A DNA stretch of 47,067 nt from Nostoc sp. CHAB 5834. GTDB lineage: Bacteria; Cyanobacteriota; Cyanobacteriia; Cyanobacteriales; Nostocaceae. A model generated the notes under the pieces. That model was not told the origin of the DNA. It did no database searches and saw nothing but the letters and a program-made list of their open reading frames with translations. How positions within the stretch are numbered: the first letter of the stretch is position 1; every line of letters starts with the position of its first letter. The stretch is taken from NCBI GenBank assembly GCA_020829485.1, contig JAIVFU010000054.1, positions 1 to 47,067 of the forward strand, read 5' to 3'. A program made the translations under genes and the position numbers. Of this stretch, positions 7,898 to 15,899 are shown piece after piece.

Positions 7898-8272
7898 TTA
7901 TGAGGAAGTTCTGGGATTAGCGCCCACTATATATCCATTATCGCTTACAGTCACACAGATGTATTGGGTTTTGCCATTAAAATTAACTTCATAAATAGTG
8001 CGAGTTTTTTTCCTTCCTTGATAACCAATTATTTTACCTTGGGTTACTGCGGTGATAATTGCATCTGGTATCTGGTTTGGCTCGATTCCCTTATCTGCAA
8101 ACTCTAAAGAATGTTTTTCCAATATATGTTGCAGTCCTGCTTCCGCATTTCCCTCTTCTAAAAATACGATTTTGCCATCAGCTTGTTTGGCAATCCGCAC
8201 AACTTTTTCTGGACTGTGCTTAATACCAGCCTGACACAGTGCTGCAAACAATGCCGCTTTGTCATCGTTCAT
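7898..8272 (-). CDS. Candidate BECR-fold RNase-type toxin domain protein
   Basis: The protein has 124 residues. Its core reads AGLQHILEKHSLEFADKGI (residues 45-63), then ITAVTQGKIIGYQGR, RTIYEV and a final VSDNGYIVGANP. Two histidines (His49 and His54), an arginine/threonine/tyrosine cluster (91-94) and the closing NGYIVGANP strand resemble C-terminal toxin domains of polymorphic toxins with the Barnase/EndoU/colicin E5/RelE (BECR) fold. Here the domain stands alone with only about 40 N-terminal residues and no secretion or repeat region, like an orphan toxin module. The candidate immunity gene follows after 9 bp. Fold assignment is by motif resemblance, not alignment. Confidence 0.55.
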   Translation of the reverse strand: MNDDKAALFAALCQAGIKHSPEKVVRIAKQADGKIVFLEEGNAEAGLQHILEKHSLEFADKGIEPNQIPDAIITAVTQGKIIGYQGRKKTRTIYEVNFNGKTQYICVTVSDNGYIVGANPRTSS

Positions 8273-8434
8273 ATTTAATTTAGTTATTTTAAATAGTTGT
8301 TGGTAGAAATATATAAAAATTAATATTAAATATATGATATGTCACTAATTGAATTTTTATTACTAAAGTAAAAAAATGGGGGTAAAGAGTATGTATAACT
8401 CCTCACCCCTCAATCTTCTCGATTAACCGCTAAT

Positions 8435-9961
8435 TTAAGCCCCGACAGCTTCTTTCGCGGCGTACAACACCTCAGCGTTGATTTCTTTGAAACCGCGATC
8501 GCGGGCAAATTTCTCAGTATTACGCTTCACTTTACCGCGAACAAATCCCGGAATCTTATTCAATTCTGCTTGACCATCTTTTGTCCAATTCAAATCAGAA
8601 TCAGCAGAAATTCCTCTAGTAATAACTTCTTTGGTATCATGACCGCCAAAGATTTCTAACAGGTGATCTTCCATTCCCAAAGTGAAGGAATTGTAGATTA
8701 AATCTGTAATCTGATTCGTCCCTTCATAACCCATAAATGGTTTGTAACCAATCGGGAAGTTTTGGACGTGGATTGGTGCAGCAATTACGCCACAAGGAAT
8801 ATCCAAACGTTTACCAACATGGCGTTCCATTTGAGTGCCGAAAATGGCAGAGGGTTCGACACGAGCGATCGCATCCCCAATTTCACCATGATCTTCGGAA
8901 ATTAGCACTTCATCGCAATACTCGCTAACCTGTTCGCGGAACCAGTCTGCATCATATTTGCAGTAGGTTCCAGCCCAAACAACATGAATCCCCATTTCTC
9001 GCACCAGAATCTTGGTAATGGCGGCGGCGTGGGTGTTGTCACCAAATACTACAGCTTTTTTGCCAGTCAAGTTTTGACAGTCAATCGAACGGGAGAACCA
9101 AGCAGCCTGAGAGACATGCAAGGTTTGCTCATTGATGAAATTTTCGTAGTCAACTTCTGCACCTTGAGCGTTAATTACCTGCTGAATCTTGCGAATACAA
9201 CGGGCAGTTTCCACTACACCCATTGGAGTAATGTCTATATAAGGTGTGCCAAATTGTTCTTCCAGGTAACGAGCTGTAGTCAAACCGAGTTCACGGTAAG
9301 GCACTAGGTTAAACCAGGCTTGGGACATCTTTTTCAAGTCGTTCACCGAAGCACCTTCGGGAATTAAGGTATTTACCTCAATACCCAAGTCAGCCATCAA
9401 TCGTTTCAGTTCGGTGCAGTCGTGATTGTTGTGGAAACCAAGGGTAGTAGTACCGATAATGTTCACCGAGGGTTTCGCAGTTTTGCCCTCTGCCAATTCG
9501 CCCCGCTTCCGGGCTTTTTCAATGTAGTATTGGACAATTTGATCCAAAGTGCGATCGGCGGCTTGCAGTTCGTTGTAGCGGTAGTGGTTCACATCCGCTA
9601 GCATTACGTCTCCTTTCGCTTCCAACTGCGCCCGTTCGACAAAGTTGTGTAGGTCTTCTTGCAAAATGCTGGAGGTGCAGGTGGGAGTTAACACAATCAA
9701 ATCTGGGTGTTCCTCGGCATCCTTGCGGATGATGTTATCAACCACCTTCTCTTGAGAGCCGCGTGCTAAAACGTTGCGATCGACGACACTGGTTGTTACC
9801 GGAGTAAAATCCCTCTCCCGCGATAGCATGGAGCGCATGACGTTAAAGTAGTCGTCGCCAATGGGGGCGTGCATGATCGCATGAACATTTTTAAAAGAGC
9901 TAGCGATTCGCAGAGTGCCGATGTGGGCTGGGCCTGCATACATCCAGTAAGCCAATTTCAT
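8435..9961 (-). CDS. chlB: Light-independent protochlorophyllide reductase subunit B
   Basis: Starting at the ATG at 9961 the protein has 508 residues and begins [20 protein letters not shown], the exact N-terminus expected of ChlB. An AAAGGGAGAA ribosome binding site precedes this start by about 10 nt, so the longer frame from 9994 is rejected. ChlB with ChlN forms the NifDK-like catalytic tetramer that reduces ring D of protochlorophyllide in the dark, using electrons from the ChlL ATPase. The conserved [13 protein letters not shown] segment near residue 90 carries the cluster-ligating Cys region. chlL and chlN are not in this window, so chlB is unlinked or distant here. Confidence 0.97.
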   Translation of the reverse strand: MKLAYWMYAGPAHIGTLRIASSFKNVHAIMHAPIGDDYFNVMRSMLSRERDFTPVTTSVVDRNVLARGSQEKVVDNIIRKDAEEHPDLIVLTPTCTSSILQEDLHNFVERAQLEAKGDVMLADVNHYRYNELQAADRTLDQIVQYYIEKARKRGELAEGKTAKPSVNIIGTTTLGFHNNHDCTELKRLMADLGIEVNTLIPEGASVNDLKKMSQAWFNLVPYRELGLTTARYLEEQFGTPYIDITPMGVVETARCIRKIQQVINAQGAEVDYENFINEQTLHVSQAAWFSRSIDCQNLTGKKAVVFGDNTHAAAITKILVREMGIHVVWAGTYCKYDADWFREQVSEYCDEVLISEDHGEIGDAIARVEPSAIFGTQMERHVGKRLDIPCGVIAAPIHVQNFPIGYKPFMGYEGTNQITDLIYNSFTLGMEDHLLEIFGGHDTKEVITRGISADSDLNWTKDGQAELNKIPGFVRGKVKRNTEKFARDRGFKEINAEVLYAAKEAVGA

Positions 9962-10503
9962 GTTTGTGTTCTCCCTTTTGAATAGAAATAACACGGAGTC
10001 CGATAAGAGTGGACTATAAGTGCTTGATTATTATTAAATCGTTTCTGATTGTCTCAAAAGTTGTATCTCTAATGAAGTGAAGACTTGTAAGGATTTTAGC
10101 TCGCTGTGTAGGCGTAGGCATCGCTCAAACCTTGTTCCTGATTGGAATCTAGCTTCTGAGTTTAATAATATTACTGTTGCTTTTTTAAAATAAATCTTAA
10201 TTTTTCGGCAAGTTTGTTTTTAATGTGGGGCGGTGTATTATACCAATTCTGTATGAAGATGCGCTAAATGAGATTTAAGTACAAGAAAGAAAAACGAACC
10301 GCAAAGGACGCAAAGGACGCAAAGAACATTAAGAAAGAAGTTAAAAGGGTTTGGCACAGCCTCACAAAGAAATAGTAAGCTAAAAAACACCTAACTTGCA
10401 TAATCGAGTTAAATATAACTCTTGTGGGGTGGGCATCCTGCCCGCCCAGTATATGCAATTTAAATGTCAATACCTTCGCCAAATCGAAAAATACCTCGAT
10501 TCT

Positions 10504-10534
10504 TAGGTTGGGTTTCGTGCCTCAACCCAACCTA
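10504..10534. repeat. Palindromic repeat TAGGTTGGGTT ... AACCCAACCTA
   Basis: An 11-bp perfect inverted repeat with a 9-nt loop. This GTTGGGTTTCGT-type palindrome is a common dispersed repeat in Nostoc genomes as far as I recall; only one copy is in this window. Confidence 0.55.
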
Positions 10535-10612
10535 CAAAAAAATGGTGAAGGTATTGAAATGTGGAACAGTTTATTAACTATCACCAATAAATTTATAAAA
10601 TTTATGTACAAC

Positions 10613-10650
10613 TTCCCAAAAAACACAAACATCCTCTCAGAGGATGTTTG
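10613..10650 (-). terminator. Probable intrinsic terminator of the cyclophilin gene
   Basis: On the minus strand a perfect 12-bp inverted repeat (CAAACATCCTCT and its complement around one central base, 10626-10650) is followed by TGTTTTTTGG. The hairpin plus T-run lies about 120 bp beyond the cyclophilin stop codon. The distance is rather long, so termination of that gene is likely but not certain. Confidence 0.5.
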
Positions 10651-10772
10651 TAAATAATTAGGTTGTAGTATCAATATCCCCCTAACCCTCTTTAAACAAG
10701 GAAAAAAGGGAGAATAACGCTAGTGCAATTTGTTCATTCGAGGGAGGAGAAATTAACCTAGAGAGGTGTTAA

Positions 10773-11342
10773 TTACTGCCGAAAAATTTCTACTTTTTCT
10801 AACACTATGTCTTGATTAGGACGATCTCTAGTTGTAGGAACATTGGCGATGCGGTTGACTATATCCATACCTTCGACAACTTTACCAAAAACACTGTGTT
10901 TGCGGTCAAGATGAGGCGTTGGCCCTTCTGTAATGAACCATTGTGAACCATTAGTACCGCGTCCTGCATTTGCCATTGAGAGGATACCGGCACTAGAGTG
11001 TTTCAATTCAGGATGAAACTCATCTTCAAATTGATATCCGGGGCCACCAGTACCCCAACGGTTGGCTATATCTGGATAACGAGCCAGGGGATCGCCACAC
11101 TGAATCATAAAATCAGGGATGACTCGGTGAAAGCGAACTCCATCGTAGGCAGGAGTCCCTTTCTGAGATTGACCTGTCTTAGGGTCTTTCCAGTCGATTG
11201 TCCCGGTTGCTAAACCTACAAAATTTTTGACGGTGTTGGGGGTTTTGTCTTCCTCCAAACGAACTATAATTTGACCCAAGGAAGTAATTAAACGAGCGTG
11301 CAGTGTGCCATCACCGGGAATATTAATTTCTGGAAAATTCAT
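10773..11342 (-). CDS. Cyclophilin-type peptidyl-prolyl cis-trans isomerase
   Basis: The 189-residue protein spans a single cyclophilin domain with [14 protein letters not shown] (catalytic Arg in the FHR motif), [17 protein letters not shown] and [19 protein letters not shown], the canonical order. There is no signal peptide, so it is cytoplasmic. It catalyses proline isomerisation during folding; specific clients are unknown. An insertion around [21 protein letters not shown] is typical of the longer bacterial forms. It is transcribed alone, with a candidate terminator downstream. Confidence 0.93.
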   Translation of the reverse strand: MNFPEINIPGDGTLHARLITSLGQIIVRLEEDKTPNTVKNFVGLATGTIDWKDPKTGQSQKGTPAYDGVRFHRVIPDFMIQCGDPLARYPDIANRWGTGGPGYQFEDEFHPELKHSSAGILSMANAGRGTNGSQWFITEGPTPHLDRKHSVFGKVVEGMDIVNRIANVPTTRDRPNQDIVLEKVEIFRQ

Positions 11343-11436
11343 GAGCTATCCTATGAATGAAAACTGCCAGTAAGTAAGTCGGTGTGAATAATTCAAACTA
11401 TGTGTTTTTTAATGTAAAATTCTTGTAATCCAGTTC

Positions 11437-11482
11437 GTAGTAAGGACTTCAGTCCTTCTTTTAGGACTAAAGTCCTTACTAC
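11437..11482. repeat. Large palindrome GTAGTAAGGACT ... AGTCCTTACTAC
   Basis: Two arms of about 20 nt (GTAGTAAGGACTTCAGTCCT and AGGACTAAAGTCCTTACTAC) surround a 6-nt loop with one mismatch. It lies upstream of the cyclophilin gene and is not followed by a T-run. It is the kind of dispersed palindromic repeat abundant in Nostoc intergenic DNA. Confidence 0.7.
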
Positions 11483-11604
11483 AAACATGCAAATTATTTC
11501 CGCCGTCCTACTTATTTGACCTACGATAAGCTTATCAGCATTCAAGTTACAGGTTTACAGATTACGAAAAAACTAAACTAAGGAAACTTTAAAAAACGAA
11601 TATT

Positions 11605-11975
11605 TTACTCTGGTAAATTAATCGCTGGATTACGGCTAAAGAATCCTCTAGGGATTAGCTTAAAGCCAACTTGGTGAACAGGTATCACAGGCCAATCTTG
11701 CGATCGCGGAACATGAGTTACGCCCATTGTGTACCACAGCACGATATCTTCACCCATCAAGGATTCATCGTCTGCAATATATTTTGGCAAACTCTGTCCT
11801 GGTTGAGTCTGGGTGGGATAATCGCCGCCAGCATAGAGTTCAGCAGGTTTATATTTTGTTACCAGACGTGGTGAGTCGCAAATTCTGCCTTTTGACGGAT
11901 GTTTGAGCCTTCCACAGGGAAAAATATGGAATTTCCACCAGGCATTAGCATATATCCAGGTGCAGCCCCTAGCGC
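11605..11975 (-). pseudogene. Copper amine oxidase, frameshifted C-terminal remnant
   Basis: The minus strand encodes GAAPGYMLMPGGNSIFFPVE and continues to EFATHHVW, then a single-base deletion (TGGGTA expected, TGGTA present at about 11862) shifts the frame. The next frame gives VTKYKPAELYAGGDYPTQ and then GEDIVLWYTMGVTHVPRSQD, ending in GFFSRNPAINLPE-stop. This is the C-terminal 120 or so residues of primary-amine oxidases; HVPRSQDW carries the third copper ligand histidine. The catalytic topaquinone tyrosine and the first two histidines are missing, because a stop precedes the fragment at 11976. Full-length enzymes have roughly 640 residues. The intact 61-codon piece is not a gene by itself. 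Confidence 0.8.
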
Positions 11976-12129
11976 TTAATCATCTTTTACATTTTTACAA
12001 AAGACTTATAGTTATCTATTTCTAAGCCTAAGCATGGAAACCGATAAATTAAGAGGCTAAAGCCAAATTAATTTGTTAATAGTTAGCCAGTAGGGAGTAG
12101 GGAGAAATAAACAATGCCCAATGCCCAAT

Positions 12130-12654
12130 TTACGCAGAAACTAAACGACGTAAAGATTCAGCACGACGTTTAGCAATAGGGTTATTTGGAGCCAATTTTA
12201 GTGCTTCTTCGTAACTTTGTAACGCCTGAGTAGTTAACTTTTTTTTCTCATAAGCATGACCGAGATTATTCAACCCTGTTACGTAGTCTGGTTTAGCTTT
12301 TAGGGCTTCTTTATACTGACGAATTGCTAGATCATATTGCTCTTGGATAAAATAAATATAACCCAGCCCGTTGTAAATAGGGGCAATATTTTCTTCTCCC
12401 TCTTCTTGAGCCGCTTTGATAGCTTTTTGAAACAGCAGTATCGCTTGGGAATACATTTTTTTGTCTGAATAAATACTGCCTAACTCATAATATTCTTGAG
12501 TTGTACCCTTTTCTTTCTCTAACTTCTTCCGCAATCTTCCAAAGGAGCCTTCAATCTTGCGAGTTTTGAAAATCTGGCGAAAAACACTCACGGCTGCAAT
12601 TGTGAGTATAACCACCAAAACTGAGAGATAAACAACGGCTAGACTGTTATCCAT
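12130..12654 (-). CDS. Membrane-anchored TPR protein
   Basis: The 174-residue protein begins with one hydrophobic helix (about residues 6-27, AVVYLSVLVVILTIAAVSVF) followed by a basic linker. About three tetratricopeptide repeats follow: TQEYYELGSIYSDKKMYSQA, then IAPIYNGLGYIYFIQEQYDL and VTGLNNLGHAYEKKKLTTQA. It probably scaffolds protein contacts at the cytoplasmic or thylakoid membrane; partners are not visible. It is transcribed in the same direction as the solute-binding protein gene upstream but 136 bp away. TPR proteins of this shape are frequent in cyanobacteria, so no specific assembly role is claimed. Confidence 0.85.
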   Translation of the reverse strand: MDNSLAVVYLSVLVVILTIAAVSVFRQIFKTRKIEGSFGRLRKKLEKEKGTTQEYYELGSIYSDKKMYSQAILLFQKAIKAAQEEGEENIAPIYNGLGYIYFIQEQYDLAIRQYKEALKAKPDYVTGLNNLGHAYEKKKLTTQALQSYEEALKLAPNNPIAKRRAESLRRLVSA

Positions 12655-12747
12655 TACTGCAAATACAAATATTAAAAGTTGTTTCTCTATCTATTATCAG
12701 CCTATTGTCCTTTGTCCTTTGTCTTTTGTTATTCACTAATGACCATT

Positions 12748-12775
12748 GTACAGACGCAATTAATCGCGTCTCTAC
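12748..12775. repeat. AGACGCNATTAATCGCGTCT palindrome, copy 1
   Basis: The inverted repeat CAGACGCAATTAATCGCGTC lies 16 bp beyond the stop of the solute-binding protein gene (minus strand). The same palindrome occurs at 37466 and 45217, each also close downstream of a gene stop codon. Confidence 0.65.
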
Positions 12776-12790
12776 TGACTAATGACAAAA

Positions 12791-13603
12791 TTACGGTAAG
12801 CCCCAATATTGAACACGTTGCTGGAGCCAACCTTCTGCTAAGTAACGAGCGATCGCTTGATTCACATTCCGTCTTAACTCATCGTACTGCAATCCCTTGG
12901 GCATGACTACAGACAAGGGTTCAGTTGATAGCTTAATTGGTAGTAGCCGATATTGGGGATATTGTTGCACCCAACCGCTCAGTACGCTAGCATCTGCGGC
13001 AAAGGCAAAGGCTGCATTAGTTTCTATTTTATCTCGCGCTTCGTTATAAGAATTCACTCCTACCAACTCGGCGTTTTGCACATAGTACCGCACTTGGGCA
13101 ATGGTGCTGGAGTTATTGAGTACAGCAATTTTTTGTTTTGCAAAATCACTCAATTTCTGTACAGAGGCATCTTTTGTAACTAATACAGTGCTATCCAAAT
13201 AGTAGGGAACACTGAAACTAACTATGCGGCTGCGAGATTCAGTTGCTGTCACCCTAGCGATCGCAAAATCAACTTTCTTGTCTAAGACTACAGACAAGCG
13301 ATCGCGATTCGCTACGGGTTTCAATTTCACAGCCTCGGTACCAACCAAGTCAAGTGCTAATCGCTGTGCCAAGTCAATTTCTAAGCCTTGCAATTTGCCG
13401 TTAGCATCTCTAAATCCTAACGGACGCAAGTTATCTTTAACGGCAACAGTTAGATAGCCTCGCTGCTGAATTTCTGGCATTTCGGCAGCAGACGCAGTTA
13501 ATCCTGTCCCCACTATGGAAAAGCAAGATATCCAAAAAATAGTGGCGGATAATACCAGATGTAACCGAGTAATTACTTGCCATCTGTTACATCTGTTATA
13601 CAT
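12791..13603 (-). CDS. Periplasmic solute-binding protein, family 3 type
   Basis: The 270-residue product has a typical signal peptide (basic start, hydrophobic run about residues 15-35, then TASAAE for cleavage) and an SBP family 3 domain: GYLTVAVKDNLRPLGFRDANG, GLEIDLAQRLA and a VNQAIARYLAEGWLQQ C-terminal helix. Such proteins deliver amino acids or similar small solutes to ABC transporters; the ligand cannot be inferred and no permease is adjacent. It starts 12 bp after the rplT stop with GGTGG as ribosome binding site, so it may be transcribed with rpmI-rplT, an unusual companion. Confidence 0.88.
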   Translation of the reverse strand: MYNRCNRWQVITRLHLVLSATIFWISCFSIVGTGLTASAAEMPEIQQRGYLTVAVKDNLRPLGFRDANGKLQGLEIDLAQRLALDLVGTEAVKLKPVANRDRLSVVLDKKVDFAIARVTATESRSRIVSFSVPYYLDSTVLVTKDASVQKLSDFAKQKIAVLNNSSTIAQVRYYVQNAELVGVNSYNEARDKIETNAAFAFAADASVLSGWVQQYPQYRLLPIKLSTEPLSVVMPKGLQYDELRRNVNQAIARYLAEGWLQQRVQYWGLP

Positions 13604-13615
13604 CCCTTGCCACCT

Positions 13616-13972
13616 TTATCCTTTAGCTTGATTTGCGAGTTCAGCAACTTTGCCGAAGCTAGCTGGATCGAGGACTGCTAATTGTGCCAACATCTTGCGA
13701 TTTAGTTGGATATCAGCTTTTTTCAAGTTACCGATCAACTGGCTGTAACTCAAGCCGTGTTGTCTTGAAGCAGCGTTGATGCGGGTGATCCAGAGGCGAC
13801 GAAAATCGCGCTTTTTCTTTTTGCGATCGCGGTAGGCACTCCGTAGCGCCTTCATCACTTGTTGGTTGGCAGTTCTAAACAGAGTTGAGTGAGAACCGCG
13901 AAAACCTTTAGCTAGTTTGAGAATTTTATTGCGGCGCTTCCGAGCTACATTACCGCGTTTTACCCGAGTCAT
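13616..13972 (-). CDS. rplT: 50S ribosomal protein L20
   Basis: The 118-residue basic protein starts [20 protein letters not shown], with [20 protein letters not shown] and the [20 protein letters not shown] segment, all diagnostic of L20, an early 23S rRNA-binding assembly protein. Length is exactly that of bacterial L20. It follows rpmI by 19 bp, the usual rpmI-rplT pair; infC is not adjacent here. Autoregulation is known for this operon in other bacteria but no L20-binding structure was identified. Confidence 0.98.
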   Translation of the reverse strand: MTRVKRGNVARKRRNKILKLAKGFRGSHSTLFRTANQQVMKALRSAYRDRKKKKRDFRRLWITRINAASRQHGLSYSQLIGNLKKADIQLNRKMLAQLAVLDPASFGKVAELANQAKG

Positions 13973-13991
13973 AACTTATTTCCTAAAATAC

Positions 13992-14189
13992 TTACAAATA
14001 TGGGAGCATTAAGCGCACGTTCAGTTCATCGCGTTCATGTACAAGCGCACTCTGGCGCAGGCTACGCTTTTTGTCAGAAGATTTGTGCTCTAAAAGGTGG
14101 CTTTTGAACGCTTTACGACGGACGATTTTGCCGGTGCCGGTGGCACGGAATCGCTTCGCTGCGGCTTTACGAGTCTTTAGTTTAGGCAT
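13992..14189 (-). CDS. rpmI: 50S ribosomal protein L35
   Basis: The 65-residue product starts [20 protein letters not shown] and ends [12 protein letters not shown], diagnostic of L35. It heads the rpmI-rplT operon. The central part ([20 protein letters not shown]) is somewhat different from the usual cyanobacterial consensus I recall but shows no break in frame. The upstream 90 bp contain its promoter and are A+T-rich. Confidence 0.97.
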   Translation of the reverse strand: MPKLKTRKAAAKRFRATGTGKIVRRKAFKSHLLEHKSSDKKRSLRQSALVHERDELNVRLMLPYL

Positions 14190-14281
14190 TGTTTAGCTTT
14201 AATTCGACACGATCCATTATTATACTAATAAAATTGCTTGAATGGTAATTAAATAAAAGATTTAACCAACTACCACTGTTA

Positions 14282-14432
14282 TATAGCGGTTCTCCAATGC
14301 AAGCAATACACTTTGACCTCTCTCCAAACCTCTCTCCTAAAAGGAAAGAGGCTTTGAAATCTTACTCCCCAACGCTAGTAGGGAAGGGGCTGGGGGTTAG
14401 GTCTGTATTGCACTCAACTGAGAAGCGCTATA
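14282..14432. mobile_element. MITE-like element, copy 2 of the TAGCGGTTCTC family
   Basis: It begins TATAGCGGTTCTC and ends GAGAAGCGCTATA, a 13-bp inverted repeat with one mismatch. The interior matches the copy at 124-258 over most of its length, with an extra CTCTCTCCAAAC duplication. It lies between divergent rpmI and the GrpB-family gene, 19 bp before the GrpB start, and so replaces or supplies that gene's upstream region. Confidence 0.75.
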
Positions 14433-14451
14433 GATAAAATTAATTTTACCG

Positions 14452-14985
14452 ATGGATGAGGTCAATATAGTCAAATATGACCCACGTTGGCAGACTTTAT
14501 TTACAGAAGAAGCCGAGCGTATTTGGCAGGTACTAAGCAATGACTTAGTTATGGAAATTGAACATATTGGTAGTACCGCAGTGCCAGGAATGGCAGCAAA
14601 ACCAGTTATTGACATCATGGTAGGAGTCCGTTCCTTAGTAGGTGCGAAATCTACTATTCCGGCATTGGAATCGTTGGGATATGTTTATTGGCGTGAAAAC
14701 CCAGATCCAGGACGGATGTTTTTTGTGAAAGGAATGCCACCATACGGAAAGCAACGTACTCATCATGTTCACATAGTCGGGGTTGAGAGCGAATTTTGGG
14801 AACGTAAGCTATTTTGCGACTATCTGAGAAGGCATCCTGAAGAGGCGAAACGATATGAAGCTTTAAAACGCGATTTGGCAGCAACTTTTCGGAGCGATCG
14901 CGAGGCTTATACCAATGGTAAAAATGACTATATCCAGGCTGTAATGTCAAAAGCACGGTGTGAGAAGATGGGGAAAATCCCTTAG
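14452..14985 (+). CDS. GrpB-family (UPF0157) nucleotidyltransferase-fold protein
   Basis: The 177-residue protein shows the family signature: IVKYDPRWQTLFTEEAERI at the start, then IEHIGSTAVPGMAAKPVIDI with the GS and DI/M residues of a nucleotidyltransferase-like fold, and LFCDYLRRHPEEAKRYEALK towards the end, with YTNGKNDYIQAV near the C-terminus. Enzymatic function of the family is not established; some members are fused to CoaE or kinases. It stands alone with a MITE on each side: one ends 19 bp upstream of the start and another begins immediately after the stop codon. Confidence 0.92.
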   Translation: MDEVNIVKYDPRWQTLFTEEAERIWQVLSNDLVMEIEHIGSTAVPGMAAKPVIDIMVGVRSLVGAKSTIPALESLGYVYWRENPDPGRMFFVKGMPPYGKQRTHHVHIVGVESEFWERKLFCDYLRRHPEEAKRYEALKRDLAATFRSDREAYTNGKNDYIQAVMSKARCEKMGKIP

Positions 14986-15152
14986 ATGATGTTTTAAAAG
15001 TGGTTGGCTGTGATTTTAAGCACTTTATTTATCCCCCCTAATTCCCCTTAAAAAGGGGGGAACTGGAATCAAAGTCCCCCTTTTCAAGGGGGATTTAGGG
15101 GGATCTAAAACGTTTTGCTACTGATTAGAGGACTTTTAAAACATCCTCTTAG
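14982..15152. mobile_element. MITE with GATGTTTTAAAAGT ends abutting the GrpB stop codon
   Basis: The terminal inverted repeat is GATGTTTTAAAAGT (14988-15001) and ACTTTTAAAACATC (15132-15145). CCCTTAGAT (14979-14987) on the left and CTCTTAGAT (15146-15154) on the right form a 9-bp near-duplication, 8 of 9 identical. The interior has two blocks of CCCCCT/AGGGGG-rich palindrome. The GrpB TAG stop lies inside the left target duplication, so insertion occurred just after the stop. Confidence 0.7.
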
Positions 15153-15165
15153 ATCAAATGCAATT

Positions 15166-15471
15166 TTAAAGAATATCCTCACTTAAGAAAACTATCTCTA
15201 AATCCCGATAACCACTGACAATACGTGCAACTTCCACACCGCCATCAATGGGACGATAAAATATCAAATAATCTTCTACGGGGAAACTCCGTAAACCGCT
15301 TATAAAATTATCGCAACTTTGCCCCATGTTAGGGAAATCAGCCAGCAATTTACATTGCTGTTTAAATTTTTCGTTGAATCTTCGAGCCGCACCAGGATTA
15401 AAGCGGATAATATAGCGATTAATATCCTTGAGGTCTTGCTTGGCTGGAATTGTTAAAACATACCGACTCAT
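15166..15471 (-). CDS. parE: RelE/ParE-family toxin of a type II toxin-antitoxin pair
   Basis: The 101-residue protein has the ParE layout: MSRYVLTIPAKQDLKDINRY with an amphipathic first helix, PGAARRFNEKFKQQCKLLAD in the second helix, GLRSFPVEDYLIFYRPIDGG and VEVARIVSGYRDLEIVF in the beta-sheet core. ParE-type toxins poison DNA gyrase in the cases studied; target here is unknown. Its ATG overlaps the last base of the antitoxin TAA stop (TAATG), indicating translational coupling. Confidence 0.9.
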   Translation of the reverse strand: MSRYVLTIPAKQDLKDINRYIIRFNPGAARRFNEKFKQQCKLLADFPNMGQSCDNFISGLRSFPVEDYLIFYRPIDGGVEVARIVSGYRDLEIVFLSEDIL

Positions 15472-15755
15472 TATTTAGCAGCCTCTGCTTGTTGCATTTG
15501 GGCTTCAGCGCGTCGGATATCTTCTTCAATTTCTGCAAACACCTCTTCGCCATCGACTACTTCACCACGCTCTGAGGCTTCTATTCCTTCTTGGATTTTA
15601 GCTTTTAATTCTGCTAGACGCTGATCTCGAAGGCGATCGCGTTCTTCTAGCAATCTCAATGCTTCACCCATCACCTCACTAACTGAGTGATATTTCCCAG
15701 TACTAACCTTATCCTTAACCAACTGCTCCAGTTCTGGGGTCAAAGATATATTCAC
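15471..15755 (-). CDS. parD: ParD-family antitoxin
   Basis: The 94-residue protein begins MNISLTPELEQLVKDKVSTG with SVSEVMGEALRLLEERD, the ribbon-helix-helix DNA-binding motif of ParD/CopG antitoxins, and then a long charged helical tail (residues 40-94) that would wrap the toxin. The start codon is GTG at 15755, preceded by GAGGT eight bases upstream. It is first in the operon, and autorepression of the pair is expected from the family. The partner toxin overlaps its stop by one base. Confidence 0.9.
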   Translation of the reverse strand: MNISLTPELEQLVKDKVSTGKYHSVSEVMGEALRLLEERDRLRDQRLAELKAKIQEGIEASERGEVVDGEEVFAEIEEDIRRAEAQMQQAEAAK

Positions 15756-15855
15756 AACTATTACCTCATTCCATTTACTCTATATCCTAACCGACAGGGG
15801 TTAGAGCAAGATTAAAATAATTCGTAATTGATAATACTAGCCTCTAGCGAGTATT

Positions 15856-15895
15856 ACAAATGACAAATGACAAATGACAAATGACAAATGACAAA
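15856..15895. repeat. Heptanucleotide tandem repeat (ACAAATG), about five units
   Basis: Five or more copies of ACAAATG follow one another between parD and the RNB gene. Such short tandemly repeated repetitive (STRR) heptamers are characteristic of heterocystous cyanobacteria. Confidence 0.9.
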
Positions 15896-15899
15896 TTAG

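Larger units (their letters stand above)
9962..10772. other. Long intergenic region with short repeats, no convincing gene
   Basis: This 811-bp region precedes chlB and follows the cyclophilin gene on the minus strand. It contains the chlB leader, an SDR-like fragment near 10104-10125 (TGTAGGCGTAGGCATCGCTC), a GGACGCAAA tandem at 10300-10328, a GTGGGGTGGGC block near 10423-10450 also seen in the ftsH-flanking MITEs, an inverted repeat TAGGTTGGGTT/AACCCAACCTA at 10504-10534, and a terminator-like hairpin at 10626-10650. Short ORFs here have no protein-like character. Confidence 0.5.

Noticed and set aside
9962..9994. Extended chlB start giving 11 extra residues ([11 protein letters not shown])
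   Set aside because: It runs through the AAAGGGAGAA ribosome binding site, and the family begins at [10 protein letters not shown].
10424..10657. 77-codon frame in the chlB upstream region
   Set aside because: It runs through dispersed repeats and a hairpin and is not protein-like.
15856..15895. Tandem short repeats considered as a CRISPR array
   Set aside because: Units are 7 bp without spacers; they are STRR heptamers. No CRISPR array was found anywhere in the window.
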